Source: Thermotogota bacterium (GTDB lineage Bacteria; Thermotogota; Thermotogae; Thermotogales; DSM-5069). From it: a stretch of DNA of 64,000 nt. A program made the position numbers and the translations under genes. Below are positions 55,916 through 64,000 of this stretch, in pieces. Position 1 is the first letter of the stretch. Each line of letters opens with the position of its first letter. The stretch is taken from positions 1 through 64,000 of the forward strand of contig JAKPGA010000004.1 of assembly GCA_029551145.1 (NCBI GenBank), read 5' to 3'. The notes under the pieces were generated by a model. The model had not been told where the DNA came from. It saw only the letters and a list, made by a program, of their open reading frames with translations, and ran no database searches.

Positions 55916-57529
55916 TTGGAAAAAGTAAATGGGAAATTCATGAAGCTTGCTTTCCAAAAGGCAACTGAGCAGCTTGCAGTGCACGTCGATGAGCTCAACG
56001 CGCTGAACGTCTTTCCCGTACCGGATGGCGATACAGGTTCAAACATGCTCGCAACAATGAAAGAGGGTTGTAAATATCTGGACCAATTGGGTAACGACAG
56101 ACACGATCTTTCGGCTGTGATGGAAGCCATCAGAAACGGGACACTCATGGGCGCGCGTGGGAACTCAGGTGTGATACTGTCTCAGATCTTTCGTGGCTTT
56201 GCAATGTACTGTGAAAAGAAAAGAACACTTCAGCCAAGGGATATACTGAAGATGTTCTCGACGGCGAGAAATGTGGCGTACAAGGCAGTCATGAGGCCGG
56301 TTGAAGGTACAATGCTCACGGTCTTAAGAAGAATAGATGAAAGCTTGGGTGAAATTGATCAGGCGAGTGCTGTGTCAGAGGTCTTCGAATGGATTCTCAA
56401 AGTGGCTGATGAGACTGTCAAGGAGACTCCAAAATTGCTGCCAGTACTTAAGGAAGCAGGAGTAGTAGATGCAGGGGCTAAGGGCCTCTATTATATATTA
56501 CAGGGTTTTCGCTCGATAGCCATCGGCGAGGAAGAGGTTAATCTCGAAGTGGTCACCAGCTCGACTGGTGAGGTCTCTGTAGAGATACCGGCCGAAGAGC
56601 TCAAGTATCAGTACTGCACAGAAGTAATGGTGAAGGGTAAAGATGATTTTCATGTTGAGAAGGTTGAAGAGCTGAGGTTTTTCCTTGAAAATGTGGGAGA
56701 TTCAGCGGTTGTTGTACACGATGGTGCGGTACTCAAGACCCACGTTCACACCAATAGCCCAGGTGTTGTGATTGAAGAGACTTTGAAGTACGGGGAGATA
56801 TTGAAGGTCAAAATAGACAACATGAAATTGCAGCACGAACACCTGGTTGAGCAGATTGTTGAACAGCCCAAGAAGTATGGTTTTGTGGCGGTTTCACCAG
56901 GTCATGGAATCTCGGAGGTCTTGAGAAACCTTGGTGTGGATCAAATAGTTCGAGGCGGTCAAACTATGAATCCGAGCACAGCCGACCTGAAATTCGCGAT
57001 CGACAGAATAAACGCTCAGATAATCTTTCTTTTCCCCAACAATCCCAACATAGTGCTTGCCGCAAAACAGGCTGCAGAGAATACAAAAGACAAGCAGGTG
57101 ATAATAATACCCACCCAGACCGTTCAAGAGAGTATCTCAGCCATGATGAGTTTTGATCCCAACGAAGAACCGGAAAAACTCCAAGAGAAATTCCTTCAGG
57201 CTGCTCAGTATATCATCCCTCTGTGTGTCACACGTGCCGTTAGAGATGCGAAACACAATGGCACGAAGATCAAAAAAGGTGAATACATGATCATGCGCGG
57301 CAAGAAACTCGTTTCGCATGGACAATCTCTCAAACAGGCAATGAACAGAGCTCTAACTGCACTTGATTTACGCGGCAGAGAAATAGTAACCATTTTCACC
57401 GGACAGGATGCGGTTGACACCGAGATAGATATTATCAAAGAAGCCCTTGAAAGGGCAATCGATCAAGTACAAATTGATATTCATGAAGGCGGGCAGCCAC
57501 ACTATCCTTACCTGATAATGGTTGAGTAA
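55916..57529 (+). CDS. fakA: Fatty acid kinase catalytic protein FakA (DAK2 domain)
   Basis: About 537 residues. The N-terminal Dak2 nucleotide domain (about 1-200) has ALNVFPVPDGDTGSNMLATM, RNGTLMGARGNSGVILSQIF and VVDAGAKGLYYIL. A middle domain (YCTEVMVKG) and a C-terminal DegV-like part follow. FakA phosphorylates fatty acids held by a FakB (DegV) partner; no fakB is in this window. TTG 55916 follows GGAGGTGCGGATC and fits better than GTG 55907. Its end converges with tdh. Confidence 0.92.
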   Translation: MEKVNGKFMKLAFQKATEQLAVHVDELNALNVFPVPDGDTGSNMLATMKEGCKYLDQLGNDRHDLSAVMEAIRNGTLMGARGNSGVILSQIFRGFAMYCEKKRTLQPRDILKMFSTARNVAYKAVMRPVEGTMLTVLRRIDESLGEIDQASAVSEVFEWILKVADETVKETPKLLPVLKEAGVVDAGAKGLYYILQGFRSIAIGEEEVNLEVVTSSTGEVSVEIPAEELKYQYCTEVMVKGKDDFHVEKVEELRFFLENVGDSAVVVHDGAVLKTHVHTNSPGVVIEETLKYGEILKVKIDNMKLQHEHLVEQIVEQPKKYGFVAVSPGHGISEVLRNLGVDQIVRGGQTMNPSTADLKFAIDRINAQIIFLFPNNPNIVLAAKQAAENTKDKQVIIIPTQTVQESISAMMSFDPNEEPEKLQEKFLQAAQYIIPLCVTRAVRDAKHNGTKIKKGEYMIMRGKKLVSHGQSLKQAMNRALTALDLRGREIVTIFTGQDAVDTEIDIIKEALERAIDQVQIDIHEGGQPHYPYLIMVE

Positions 57530-57548
57530 GGGGCGGCTGTCCTTTGCC

Positions 57549-58586
57549 TCAATCTGAAACTTTCATTACGACTTTTCCACATTCACCTTTCAACATCAGG
57601 TCAAAACCTTTCTGCCACTCATCGAAGGAAATGATATGGGTCACAACTTTGGAAAGATCGACCTTTCCACTGCTTAAAAGCTGATCTGCCGTTCTCCATG
57701 TTTCAAAGATCTTGCGCCCTGTTATTCCACAGATCTTGATTCCCTTGAAAGTTATGAGTTCGTCTATCGAGAGTTTCACCTTTGCACCAAAAACTCCTAA
57801 GATGGAGGCCGTTCCACCGCGCGTCAAAGATCTCAATCCTTGTTCAAGCGCGACTGGATTACCGGACATCTCCAGAAGAACATCAACACCGTCACCATTG
57901 GTGACATTCATTATCCTTGCATATAGATCTTCTTGCGTTGGATCTAAGACGATATCTGCGCCGTTGATCATTGCGAGGTTCTTTCTATACGGTTTGATCT
58001 CGGAGGCTATAACCAACGAAGCACCTGCGGCTTTTGCAACCTGAACCGCCATGGCGCCGATGGGACCCACACCGGTTATCAGCACAGTTTTGCCGGTGAG
58101 GTCTTCCACAAGCGCTGTATGAACGGCATTCCCAAACGGCTCCATCACCGATGCAAAATCTGGTGAAATCTTCTCAGATACCTTCCACAATATCGTTTGA
58201 GGGACTTTCACATACTCGGCAAAGGCTCCATCGATATCAACGCCCAGTATTTTCATGTTCCTGCAGATGTGCATTCTGTTGGTTTTACACTGATAACACT
58301 GTTGACATGGGATATGTGTCTCTGCCGCGACGTAATCCCCCACCTTTACCATCGTTACAGCCTCTCCAACAGCTTCAACTGTTCCCGCGAATTCATGCCC
58401 TATTATCATCGGTGGTTTGATATGACTCCTTGCCCAGTCGTCCCATTTGTAGATGTGAACATCTGAGCCGCAGATCGAGGCACGTCTTACCTTAACCAGA
58501 ACCTCAGTTGGACCAACTTCGGTCGGTTTTGGTACATCTTGCATTGTCAAGCCAGCCGCCATGTGTGTCTTTAGAATCGCCTTCAT
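57549..58586 (-). CDS. tdh: L-threonine 3-dehydrogenase
   Basis: A 345-residue zinc alcohol dehydrogenase: catalytic zinc residues in ASICGSDVHIY and GHEFAGTVEAVG, structural zinc Cys in PCQQCYQCKTNRMHIC, and coenzyme motif TGVGPIGAMAVQVAKAAGA. The DVHIYKWD and KPPMIIGHEF segments are typical of Tdh. It oxidises threonine to 2-amino-3-ketobutyrate. The divergent kbl gene next to it supplies the next enzyme, which supports the call. ATG follows GAGGAGGGATTAAG. Confidence 0.94.
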   Translation of the reverse strand: MKAILKTHMAAGLTMQDVPKPTEVGPTEVLVKVRRASICGSDVHIYKWDDWARSHIKPPMIIGHEFAGTVEAVGEAVTMVKVGDYVAAETHIPCQQCYQCKTNRMHICRNMKILGVDIDGAFAEYVKVPQTILWKVSEKISPDFASVMEPFGNAVHTALVEDLTGKTVLITGVGPIGAMAVQVAKAAGASLVIASEIKPYRKNLAMINGADIVLDPTQEDLYARIMNVTNGDGVDVLLEMSGNPVALEQGLRSLTRGGTASILGVFGAKVKLSIDELITFKGIKICGITGRKIFETWRTADQLLSSGKVDLSKVVTHIISFDEWQKGFDLMLKGECGKVVMKVSD

Positions 58587-58725
58587 CTTAATCCCTCCTC
58601 ATTTCCAAGTAGAGCTTACCTCAAAGATCTCTAAATTCAAAATTCACATAGGTGGTTTGAACTCGCTGAGGCCAAGAGAAAAGATGTAAAATACAGATGT
58701 AATGAAAAAGAGGAGGTGCGATGAT

Positions 58726-59967
58726 ATGCCCTTGGACAGAATAACGAAGACACTCGATGAAGAACTTCAACAACTGAAGAATGAAGGTCGTGCGAAAGGA
58801 AAGGAATTCATTGTAACAGATGTCAAGAAACCAGAAGGCGAGAAAGGACCAAGGTTTTTTCTCAAAGGTTACGGGAACAAAGAGTTTATAAGAATGAACT
58901 CTAATTCCTACCTTGGAATGTCTTTGAGAGAGGAAATAATACAAGCTGAGGAAGAAACAGCGAGAAAATATGGTGTTGGACCTGGCGCGGTGAGGTTTAT
59001 AAGCGGCACTTACTTACCACACAGAGAACTTGAGAAAAGACTTGCGCAATTTCATTCAAGGGAAGACGCGATGATCTACAGCGCGGCATATGTCACCGTG
59101 ATTGGTGTGATCTCTTCTCTCACAACTCCTGAAACAATCATCATAAGTGATGAGCTGAACCACAACTGTATCATAAATGCTGTGAGACTTTCAAGACCAA
59201 AGGACAAATTCGTCTACAAACACCTTGACATGAGCGATCTTGAAGAGAAGATAAAAAACAGTATCGGCAAAGCCGATAGAGTACTTATCATCAGCGACGG
59301 TGTTTTCAGTATGAGAGGAGACTACGCGCCACTCGATAAAATAGTCGATATCGCCAACAAATACGACGAAAACTTTGAGCAAAACGTTGTTGTCATTATT
59401 GATGACTCTCATGGTGTAGGGGCTTTTGGGACAACTGGAAGGGGAACCGAGGAAGTAGTCAATGCACGAGTTGATCTTCTGATTGGAACGCTGGGGAAAG
59501 CCTTTGGCGTGAATGGAGGGTATGTGGTCTCGAATCAAACGATGATCACTTACCTGAGGGAAAGAGCCATCACCTATATTTATTCAAATCCAATCACGCC
59601 CGCCGAGGCCGCATGTGCCCTCAAAGTGCTGCAGATACTTGACAGCGATGAAGGAAGATCGAGATTGAAACATCTGAGAGAGTTGACCAAGAGATTCAGG
59701 GAGGGTTTGTTGAAGCTTGGTTATGAGACGATAATCAGTGAACATCCAATCGTCCCATTGCTTGTCAGAGATACGAAAAGAACATCTGAACTGGTTAATT
59801 ACCTCATAGACAACGGTATCCTTGCAACGGGCTTGAATTTCCCCGTCGTTCCAAAAGGAGATGAAACAATAAGGTTTCAGATCAATGCAGATCACACAGT
59901 TTATGACATCGATTTTGTTCTAAGGGTGCTTGAGAATTACAGAAAAACAAGATGGGCAAAGCCTTAA
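58726..59967 (+). CDS. kbl: 2-amino-3-ketobutyrate CoA ligase (glycine C-acetyltransferase)
   Basis: A 413-residue PLP enzyme of the alpha-oxoamine synthase family: NSNSYLGMSL, GVGPGAVRFISGTY, DDSHGVGAFGTTGRGTEE and PLP-lysine in LIGTLGKAFGVNGGYV. It cleaves 2-amino-3-ketobutyrate with CoA to glycine and acetyl-CoA, completing threonine breakdown with Tdh. ATG 58726 lies nine bases after AGGAGG. Divergent from tdh with about 140 bases between. Confidence 0.92.
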   Translation: MPLDRITKTLDEELQQLKNEGRAKGKEFIVTDVKKPEGEKGPRFFLKGYGNKEFIRMNSNSYLGMSLREEIIQAEEETARKYGVGPGAVRFISGTYLPHRELEKRLAQFHSREDAMIYSAAYVTVIGVISSLTTPETIIISDELNHNCIINAVRLSRPKDKFVYKHLDMSDLEEKIKNSIGKADRVLIISDGVFSMRGDYAPLDKIVDIANKYDENFEQNVVVIIDDSHGVGAFGTTGRGTEEVVNARVDLLIGTLGKAFGVNGGYVVSNQTMITYLRERAITYIYSNPITPAEAACALKVLQILDSDEGRSRLKHLRELTKRFREGLLKLGYETIISEHPIVPLLVRDTKRTSELVNYLIDNGILATGLNFPVVPKGDETIRFQINADHTVYDIDFVLRVLENYRKTRWAKP

Positions 59968-59980
59968 CAAATCATCGAAT

Positions 59981-60009
59981 TTGACTCATTTTGTAACAGA
60001 TTGTATAAT
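59981..60009 (+). promoter_or_regulatory. Sigma-70-type promoter of the second family-5 ABC operon
   Basis: TTGACT (59981-59986), 17 bases, TATAAT (60004-60009). This is the best-matching housekeeping promoter in the window, 35 bases before the binding-protein ATG with GGGAGG in between. Confidence 0.8.
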
Positions 60010-60044
60010 CAGCATAGACTAACCTTTGAAGGGAGGTAGAGGGA

Positions 60045-61877
60045 ATGAAGAAGGTACTCGCAGTTTTAATGCTCGTTCTTGCGGCTTTTGTCTTCGCACA
60101 GACTATTAACTGGGCTTTTTTGCAAGAACCAATCTCTTTGAACATCTGGGACTATCTTGGTCCGAACGCGACAGTGTGGACGGGTTATGTGATTGGTCCA
60201 AGAATCGCTGGTTTGTACAGTTATTCCGATGTGAGATTTGACTGGGTCCCATCTATTGCAGCTGATCTTCCAGACCTTGTTCAAGAGGGAGATCACTGGG
60301 TTTACACGATCAAACTGAGAACAGATGTGACTTGGTCGGATGGCACACAGTTAACAGCCGACGATGTGGTTTGGACAATGAATACAGTCAAGAAGTTCAT
60401 CGTCGACTACGGTCTTGGTGGAAACTGGGCTGGTTACATCGATCCAGATTACTTTGTCAAAGCAGAAAAGATCGATGATTTCACGGTGAAAATCCACTTC
60501 ACACAGCCAAGTCTTGCAAAGGCAAACTTTGGTGCTCTGATGATGCCAATCCTTCAGAAGAAATACTGGGAACCAAAGGTTGAGGAAGCACTCAAGACAG
60601 CAAACCCACTCCAGACGATGTACAACTACGACACCTCCGATGAGCCAATCCTGGGCGCATTCTTGTTGAAAAAATGGGAGAAGGGTGCCTTTATAGAAGT
60701 TACTGCACGCAAAGATTATTTTGACACCGGCAGCATCTTGACACTTTACAAAAACGGAGCCGTTGAGATCAAGAATCCCAAAACTGGTTTTGCCTGGTCT
60801 GGCTATGGTGAACCAACGGGTGAAAAGCAACTTGAACTTGTAACAGGTCCTTATGTGGACAGCATAATCTACAGAATGTACCTGAACAGATCAGCCGCAA
60901 TTACGGCTTTGATCAACGGCGATGTGAGCTTCATCTTCAATTCCCTTGGTTTGCAGAAGGGTGAAGTGGATCAGCTCGCAAAGGTCGCAAATGTCAAATT
61001 GATCAGCAACTCAGTCAATGGTTTCAGGTACATGTGCTTCAACATGAGAAGGTTCCCGATGAACATCAAGGAGTTCTGACAGGCTATAGCCGCTCTTGTA
61101 GACCGTGAATTTCTGACCTCAAGGGTTCTCGGTGGTCAGGCATTCCCGCAATATGGTGTCGTGCCAAACGGAAACGTCTTCTGGTACAACCCCAATGTTG
61201 AAAAACTCTCACCTGGTTATGGCATGAGCTCAGGAGACAGAAGAAAACTCGCTATAGATCTTCTCAAGAAGGCTGGTTTCAAATGGGTAGTCGAGCCAAA
61301 GATCGAGGGTAACAACGTCGTTAGACAAGGTAGAGGGCTGATAGGTCCTAACGGTCAGAGAATTGAGCAGATAGAACTCCTCGCGCCAGGTGCCGGCTAT
61401 GACCCAATGAGGGCAACTATAGCGATGTACATTGAAAGATGGGCAAATGAAATTGGAATTCCCATCAAGGCAAACTTAGTCGATTTCAACTTGATTGTTC
61501 AAAAGGTCTTTGATGAACCATTTAATTTCGATATTTATATGCTTGGTTGGAGTCTTGGATACTATCCAGATCACGTTGCAGATTTCTTCCACAGCAAACG
61601 CGCTGGTGTTGGTGACTACAACGCTGCTGGTTACAACAACCCAGAATTTGACAAACTCGCGGATGAATTCCTTGCCACACCTGATATAGAAAAGGCAAGA
61701 GAGCTGTCCTTCAAACTTCAGGAAATCTTGGCAGACGATGTTCCATACGTGGTCATTTTCGATACACCAACTACCGAAGCCTTCAGAACAGACCAAGTTA
61801 TCTTCCCATACGAAAAGACACTCTCTGGTTTGCAGTACGTGAACGGAACTCCGACACTTGTAAAAGCAGCAAAATAA
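60045..61877 (+). pseudogene. Family-5 ABC substrate-binding protein interrupted by an in-frame TGA
   Basis: One frame of 611 codons with TGA at 61077-61079 (codon 345). Before it lie a signal peptide (KKVLAVLMLVLAAFVFAQT) and the family-5 N-terminal domains; after it QAIAALVDREFLTSRVLGGQ, which is the conserved block usually written R-x-A-I-x-x-A-I-D-R-x. The stop replaces the family Arg, so CGA to TGA is the simplest history. Everything downstream is intact up to 61877. Without readthrough the product would lack its second lobe. Substrate is unknown. Confidence 0.88.
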
Positions 61878-61899
61878 CCTGAGAATACCTTTTCATTCC

Positions 61900-61919
61900 A
61901 CCGCCCCTGCTGGGGCGGT
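61900..61919 (+). terminator. Intercistronic hairpin after the binding-protein gene
   Basis: ACCGCCCC (61900-61907), loop TGCT, GGGGCGGT (61912-61919), followed by TGGATTTTATG. As after the other binding-protein genes, it probably reduces permease expression or protects the mRNA. Confidence 0.65.
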
Positions 61920-61949
61920 TGGATTTTATGACCCGAGAGGAGGTAAAAG

Positions 61950-63101
61950 GTGCTTAAATTTCTTGGCAAGAGAGTTTTTCAAATTGTCATACTTCTGTTC
62001 ATCTACGTCACGATCGTCTTCTGGTTAATGGAAGCCCTGCCTGGAAGTTTTCTCGATAAATATCTCATGAACCCCAAGATCACACCAGAGATAAGAGAGA
62101 ATCTGAAGCGCCAGTTTGGTTTAGACAAGCCGGTTTTCACAAGATATTTGTACTACATGAAGAACTTCTTGGTTTTGGATCTTGGTGTCTCATTTTCGTA
62201 CTTTCCAAAGAAGGTTAGTTCGATAATCTTCGAAAGACTTCCAAGAACCGTTTTCTTGTTTGCGACGTCGACTTTGATTTCATACGCGTTTGGGTATAAT
62301 CTTGGTAAGAGATCTGCATGGAGAAGAGGCAAGGTAGTTGATCAGGTGACGACCTTCACTGGTATCATCTTTTGGACAATCTTTTTGCCTTTACTTGCCA
62401 TATTCAACATCTGGTTGTTCGGAGTCATTTTGGGAATACTTCCTTTGAACCAATTCATAGAACCGAATCTTTGGAGACACGTTTCTTTTTCAGCACAGGA
62501 TCTTTTTCTGAAGCTTTTGTTGAACGCATTTATCTTCTTGATTGTTTTTTTGATCGCCATGATAATTTCGCGTGGACTCAAAACGATAGCCGCCAAGAGG
62601 ATCCTGCTTTATACTTCTTCGATTGTTACGATAGTTATCTCAGTTTCGATTTGGATTCTCTCGGGTAAAGCGATATATGCCTGGGATATCATAAAGCACA
62701 TGGTTCTTCCTGTTTTCACGCTGACACTTTATTCATTCGCCGGAAGCATGCTGGTCATGAGAGACACGATGCTCGATGTGATTAGGGAAGACTACATCAC
62801 CACTGCCAAAGCAAAGGGCTTGCCAGACAAGATAGTCAGAGACAAACACGCTGCGAGAAACGCTTTACTACCACTTGTAACCAACTTTGTGATAAGCCTT
62901 GGTTTCACGATCAGTGGAGGCATAATAACCGAGACCATGTTCTCGTGGCCCGGCCTTGGGAGGGCGTACCTGGAAGCCTTGAGTCAGCAAGACTCGCCTT
63001 TGCTGATTGGTCTTCTTGTCTTCACGGGTGTTTTTGTTCTTTTCGCCCACCTTGTTGCTGACATACTCTACGCCTTTTTGGATCCAAGAATAAGATATTG
63101 A
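61950..63101 (+). CDS. ABC oligosaccharide/oligopeptide permease DppB-like
   Basis: A 383-residue permease with six helices: ILLFIYVTIVFWLMEALPGSF, then RQFGLDKPVFTRYLYYMKNF and the loop REDYITTAKAKGLPDKIVRDKHAARNALLP (given in parts here: EDYITTAKAKGLPDKIV). It is longer than usual (about 310-330) by an extra helical segment in the middle, around SAQDLFLKLLLNAFIFLIVF. GTG start after AGGAGGTAAAAG. Confidence 0.92.
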   Translation: MLKFLGKRVFQIVILLFIYVTIVFWLMEALPGSFLDKYLMNPKITPEIRENLKRQFGLDKPVFTRYLYYMKNFLVLDLGVSFSYFPKKVSSIIFERLPRTVFLFATSTLISYAFGYNLGKRSAWRRGKVVDQVTTFTGIIFWTIFLPLLAIFNIWLFGVILGILPLNQFIEPNLWRHVSFSAQDLFLKLLLNAFIFLIVFLIAMIISRGLKTIAAKRILLYTSSIVTIVISVSIWILSGKAIYAWDIIKHMVLPVFTLTLYSFAGSMLVMRDTMLDVIREDYITTAKAKGLPDKIVRDKHAARNALLPLVTNFVISLGFTISGGIITETMFSWPGLGRAYLEALSQQDSPLLIGLLVFTGVFVLFAHLVADILYAFLDPRIRY

Positions 63102-63111
63102 GGTGAGTGAA

Positions 63112-64000
63112 ATGGTTGATGCAGTCATAAAGGAACCTTTGTGGAAGATTCGTCTCAAACTTTGGATGAGATCCTTAAGAACAGGATGGGAGCTTTTCAG
63201 AGAAAGAAAACTGGCTGTATTTGGCCTTGGAGTTATAATATTCTTCGCGGTCTTCGGCTTGGTTTATCCTCTGTATCCGACGATAATGAAGAACATTTTC
63301 TGGAAAAATGATCCTTTTGGGTATCAAACTTTCGCACCCTATGACCCGATAATCGGCTTTGATCCTGATATAATGAGTCATCCTTCGGCACCGTCTTTCA
63401 GACATCCTTTGGGTACGGACCCTCTTGGGAGAGACATTCTGTCCATGATCATGTACAGTACCCCACGTGAATTTGTTCTTGGAATAACCGCCGCGTTGAT
63501 AACGGTTGTCATAGGCACGATTATCGGCGCCAGTTGTGCATACTACGGAGGTGTGATAGACACATTTTTCATGAGGCTTGCCGATATCGTGATGCTCTTT
63601 CCAAGTCTCGCGCTGCTCATGGTTTTGAGTGCCTTCATAGATCTGACGCTTTTCAGACTTGCCCTCATCATAGGCATGCTTTCTGGTTTTGGTTCGATCA
63701 CCCTGGTACTCAAAGCACAGGCTCTAACGATAAAGGTGAGGCCATTCATCGAGGCTGCGAAGTCGACTGGCGCGAGCGATGCTTACATAATATTCAGGCA
63801 CATCATACCGAATATACTGCCTCTTTCATTTCTATACATGATGCTCAACGTGACAGGAGCGATTTTCACCGAAGCCACTCTTTCATTTCTCGGACTTGCG
63901 AATATAAGAATGAGCTGGGGCGTGATAATCCAGATGGCTGAATCTTCGGGGTATCTAATGGGAGCGAGCATTGGGACTTACTGGTGGCTTTGGCTTCCAG
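63112..64000 (+). CDS. ABC oligosaccharide/oligopeptide permease DppC-like, cut by the window edge
   Basis: I translated this frame from ATG 63112 (ribosome site GAGGTGAGTGAA). It starts VDAVIKEPLWKIRLKLWMRS, then a first helix (LAVFGLGVIIFFAVFGLVYP), HPLGTDPLGRDILSM, and the EAA loop EAAKSTGASDAYIIFRHIIP. It continues to the right edge without a stop. ATPase genes probably follow outside the window. Confidence 0.92.
   Translation, partial: MVDAVIKEPLWKIRLKLWMRSLRTGWELFRERKLAVFGLGVIIFFAVFGLVYPLYPTIMKNIFWKNDPFGYQTFAPYDPIIGFDPDIMSHPSAPSFRHPLGTDPLGRDILSMIMYSTPREFVLGITAALITVVIGTIIGASCAYYGGVIDTFFMRLADIVMLFPSLALLMVLSAFIDLTLFRLALIIGMLSGFGSITLVLKAQALTIKVRPFIEAAKSTGASDAYIIFRHIIPNILPLSFLYMMLNVTGAIFTEATLSFLGLANIRMSWGVIIQMAESSGYLMGASIGTYWWLWLP

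Noticed and set aside
61077-61079. TGA read as selenocysteine
   Set aside because: The site matches a conserved Arg of a binding protein, not a redox Cys, and no insertion hairpin is apparent after it.

Overview
The window looks like a chromosome segment of a hyperthermophilic or thermophilic member of the Thermotogota, closest in style to Pseudothermotoga/Thermotoga. This rests on gene content (GH12, GH5 mannanase, GH130, GH4, family-5 binding proteins for sugars, FlaG/FliD, DegT and HppA genes), strong GGAGG-type ribosome sites, dense gene packing with 4-base overlaps, and frequent GTG/TTG starts. No tRNA, rRNA, CRISPR array, transposase or prophage gene was seen.

Layout. 1-620 holds the 5' part of a lipoprotein gene (minus). 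1057-3218 holds flaG-fliD behind a sigma-28-like promoter. From 18259 down to 3215 every gene is on the minus strand in one nearly gap-free run: CBS-ACT protein, uppP, a metallo-beta-lactamase protein, an AhpD-like protein, polA, cheX, atpZ, atpI, atpBEFHAGDC, a 56-residue membrane protein, a second membrane protein, hpf and rng. The c subunit carries a two-carboxylate Na+ site.

18260-18897 is a gene-free region with nine copies of a 12-base motif (GGTGGTAGATAA and its complement). The motif matches the core of the DnaA box known from Thermotoga maritima. Six copies face one way and three face the other, flanking an AT-rich stretch. Genes run away from the region on both sides, so it is proposed here as the chromosomal replication origin.

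To the right are glnA, msrBA, an iron-sulfur aldo-keto reductase, then a sugar region: a ROK repressor, a GH3 hexosaminidase-like gene and a family-1 ABC sugar transporter, followed by a beta-mannan/beta-glucan cluster (GH12 endoglucanase, GH5 mannanase, GH130 phosphorylase, full family-5 ABC importer). After rsmD comes a minus-strand cluster (GPH symporter, GH4 glycosidase, BadF/GlcNAc-type kinase, PIG-L deacetylase) that may form a phospho-disaccharide route. 42383-57529 is plus strand: an LtaS-like sulfatase-fold enzyme, an ArsB/NhaD-like permease, a winged-helix/Rossmann regulator, a sugar aminotransferase and nucleotide-sugar dehydrogenase, a membrane pyrophosphatase with the K+-independent signature, a short MutS-like ATPase, xseA-xseB-dxs, an Asp23 protein and FakA. 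The window ends with tdh and kbl (divergent) and another family-5 ABC importer cut by the right edge.

Unusual points. Three sugar/oligomer uptake or catabolism genes each have one in-frame stop where the family pattern suggests CAA, TGG and CGA codons; all three fit C:G to T:A changes. Three other genes appear to start at CTG behind good ribosome sites.
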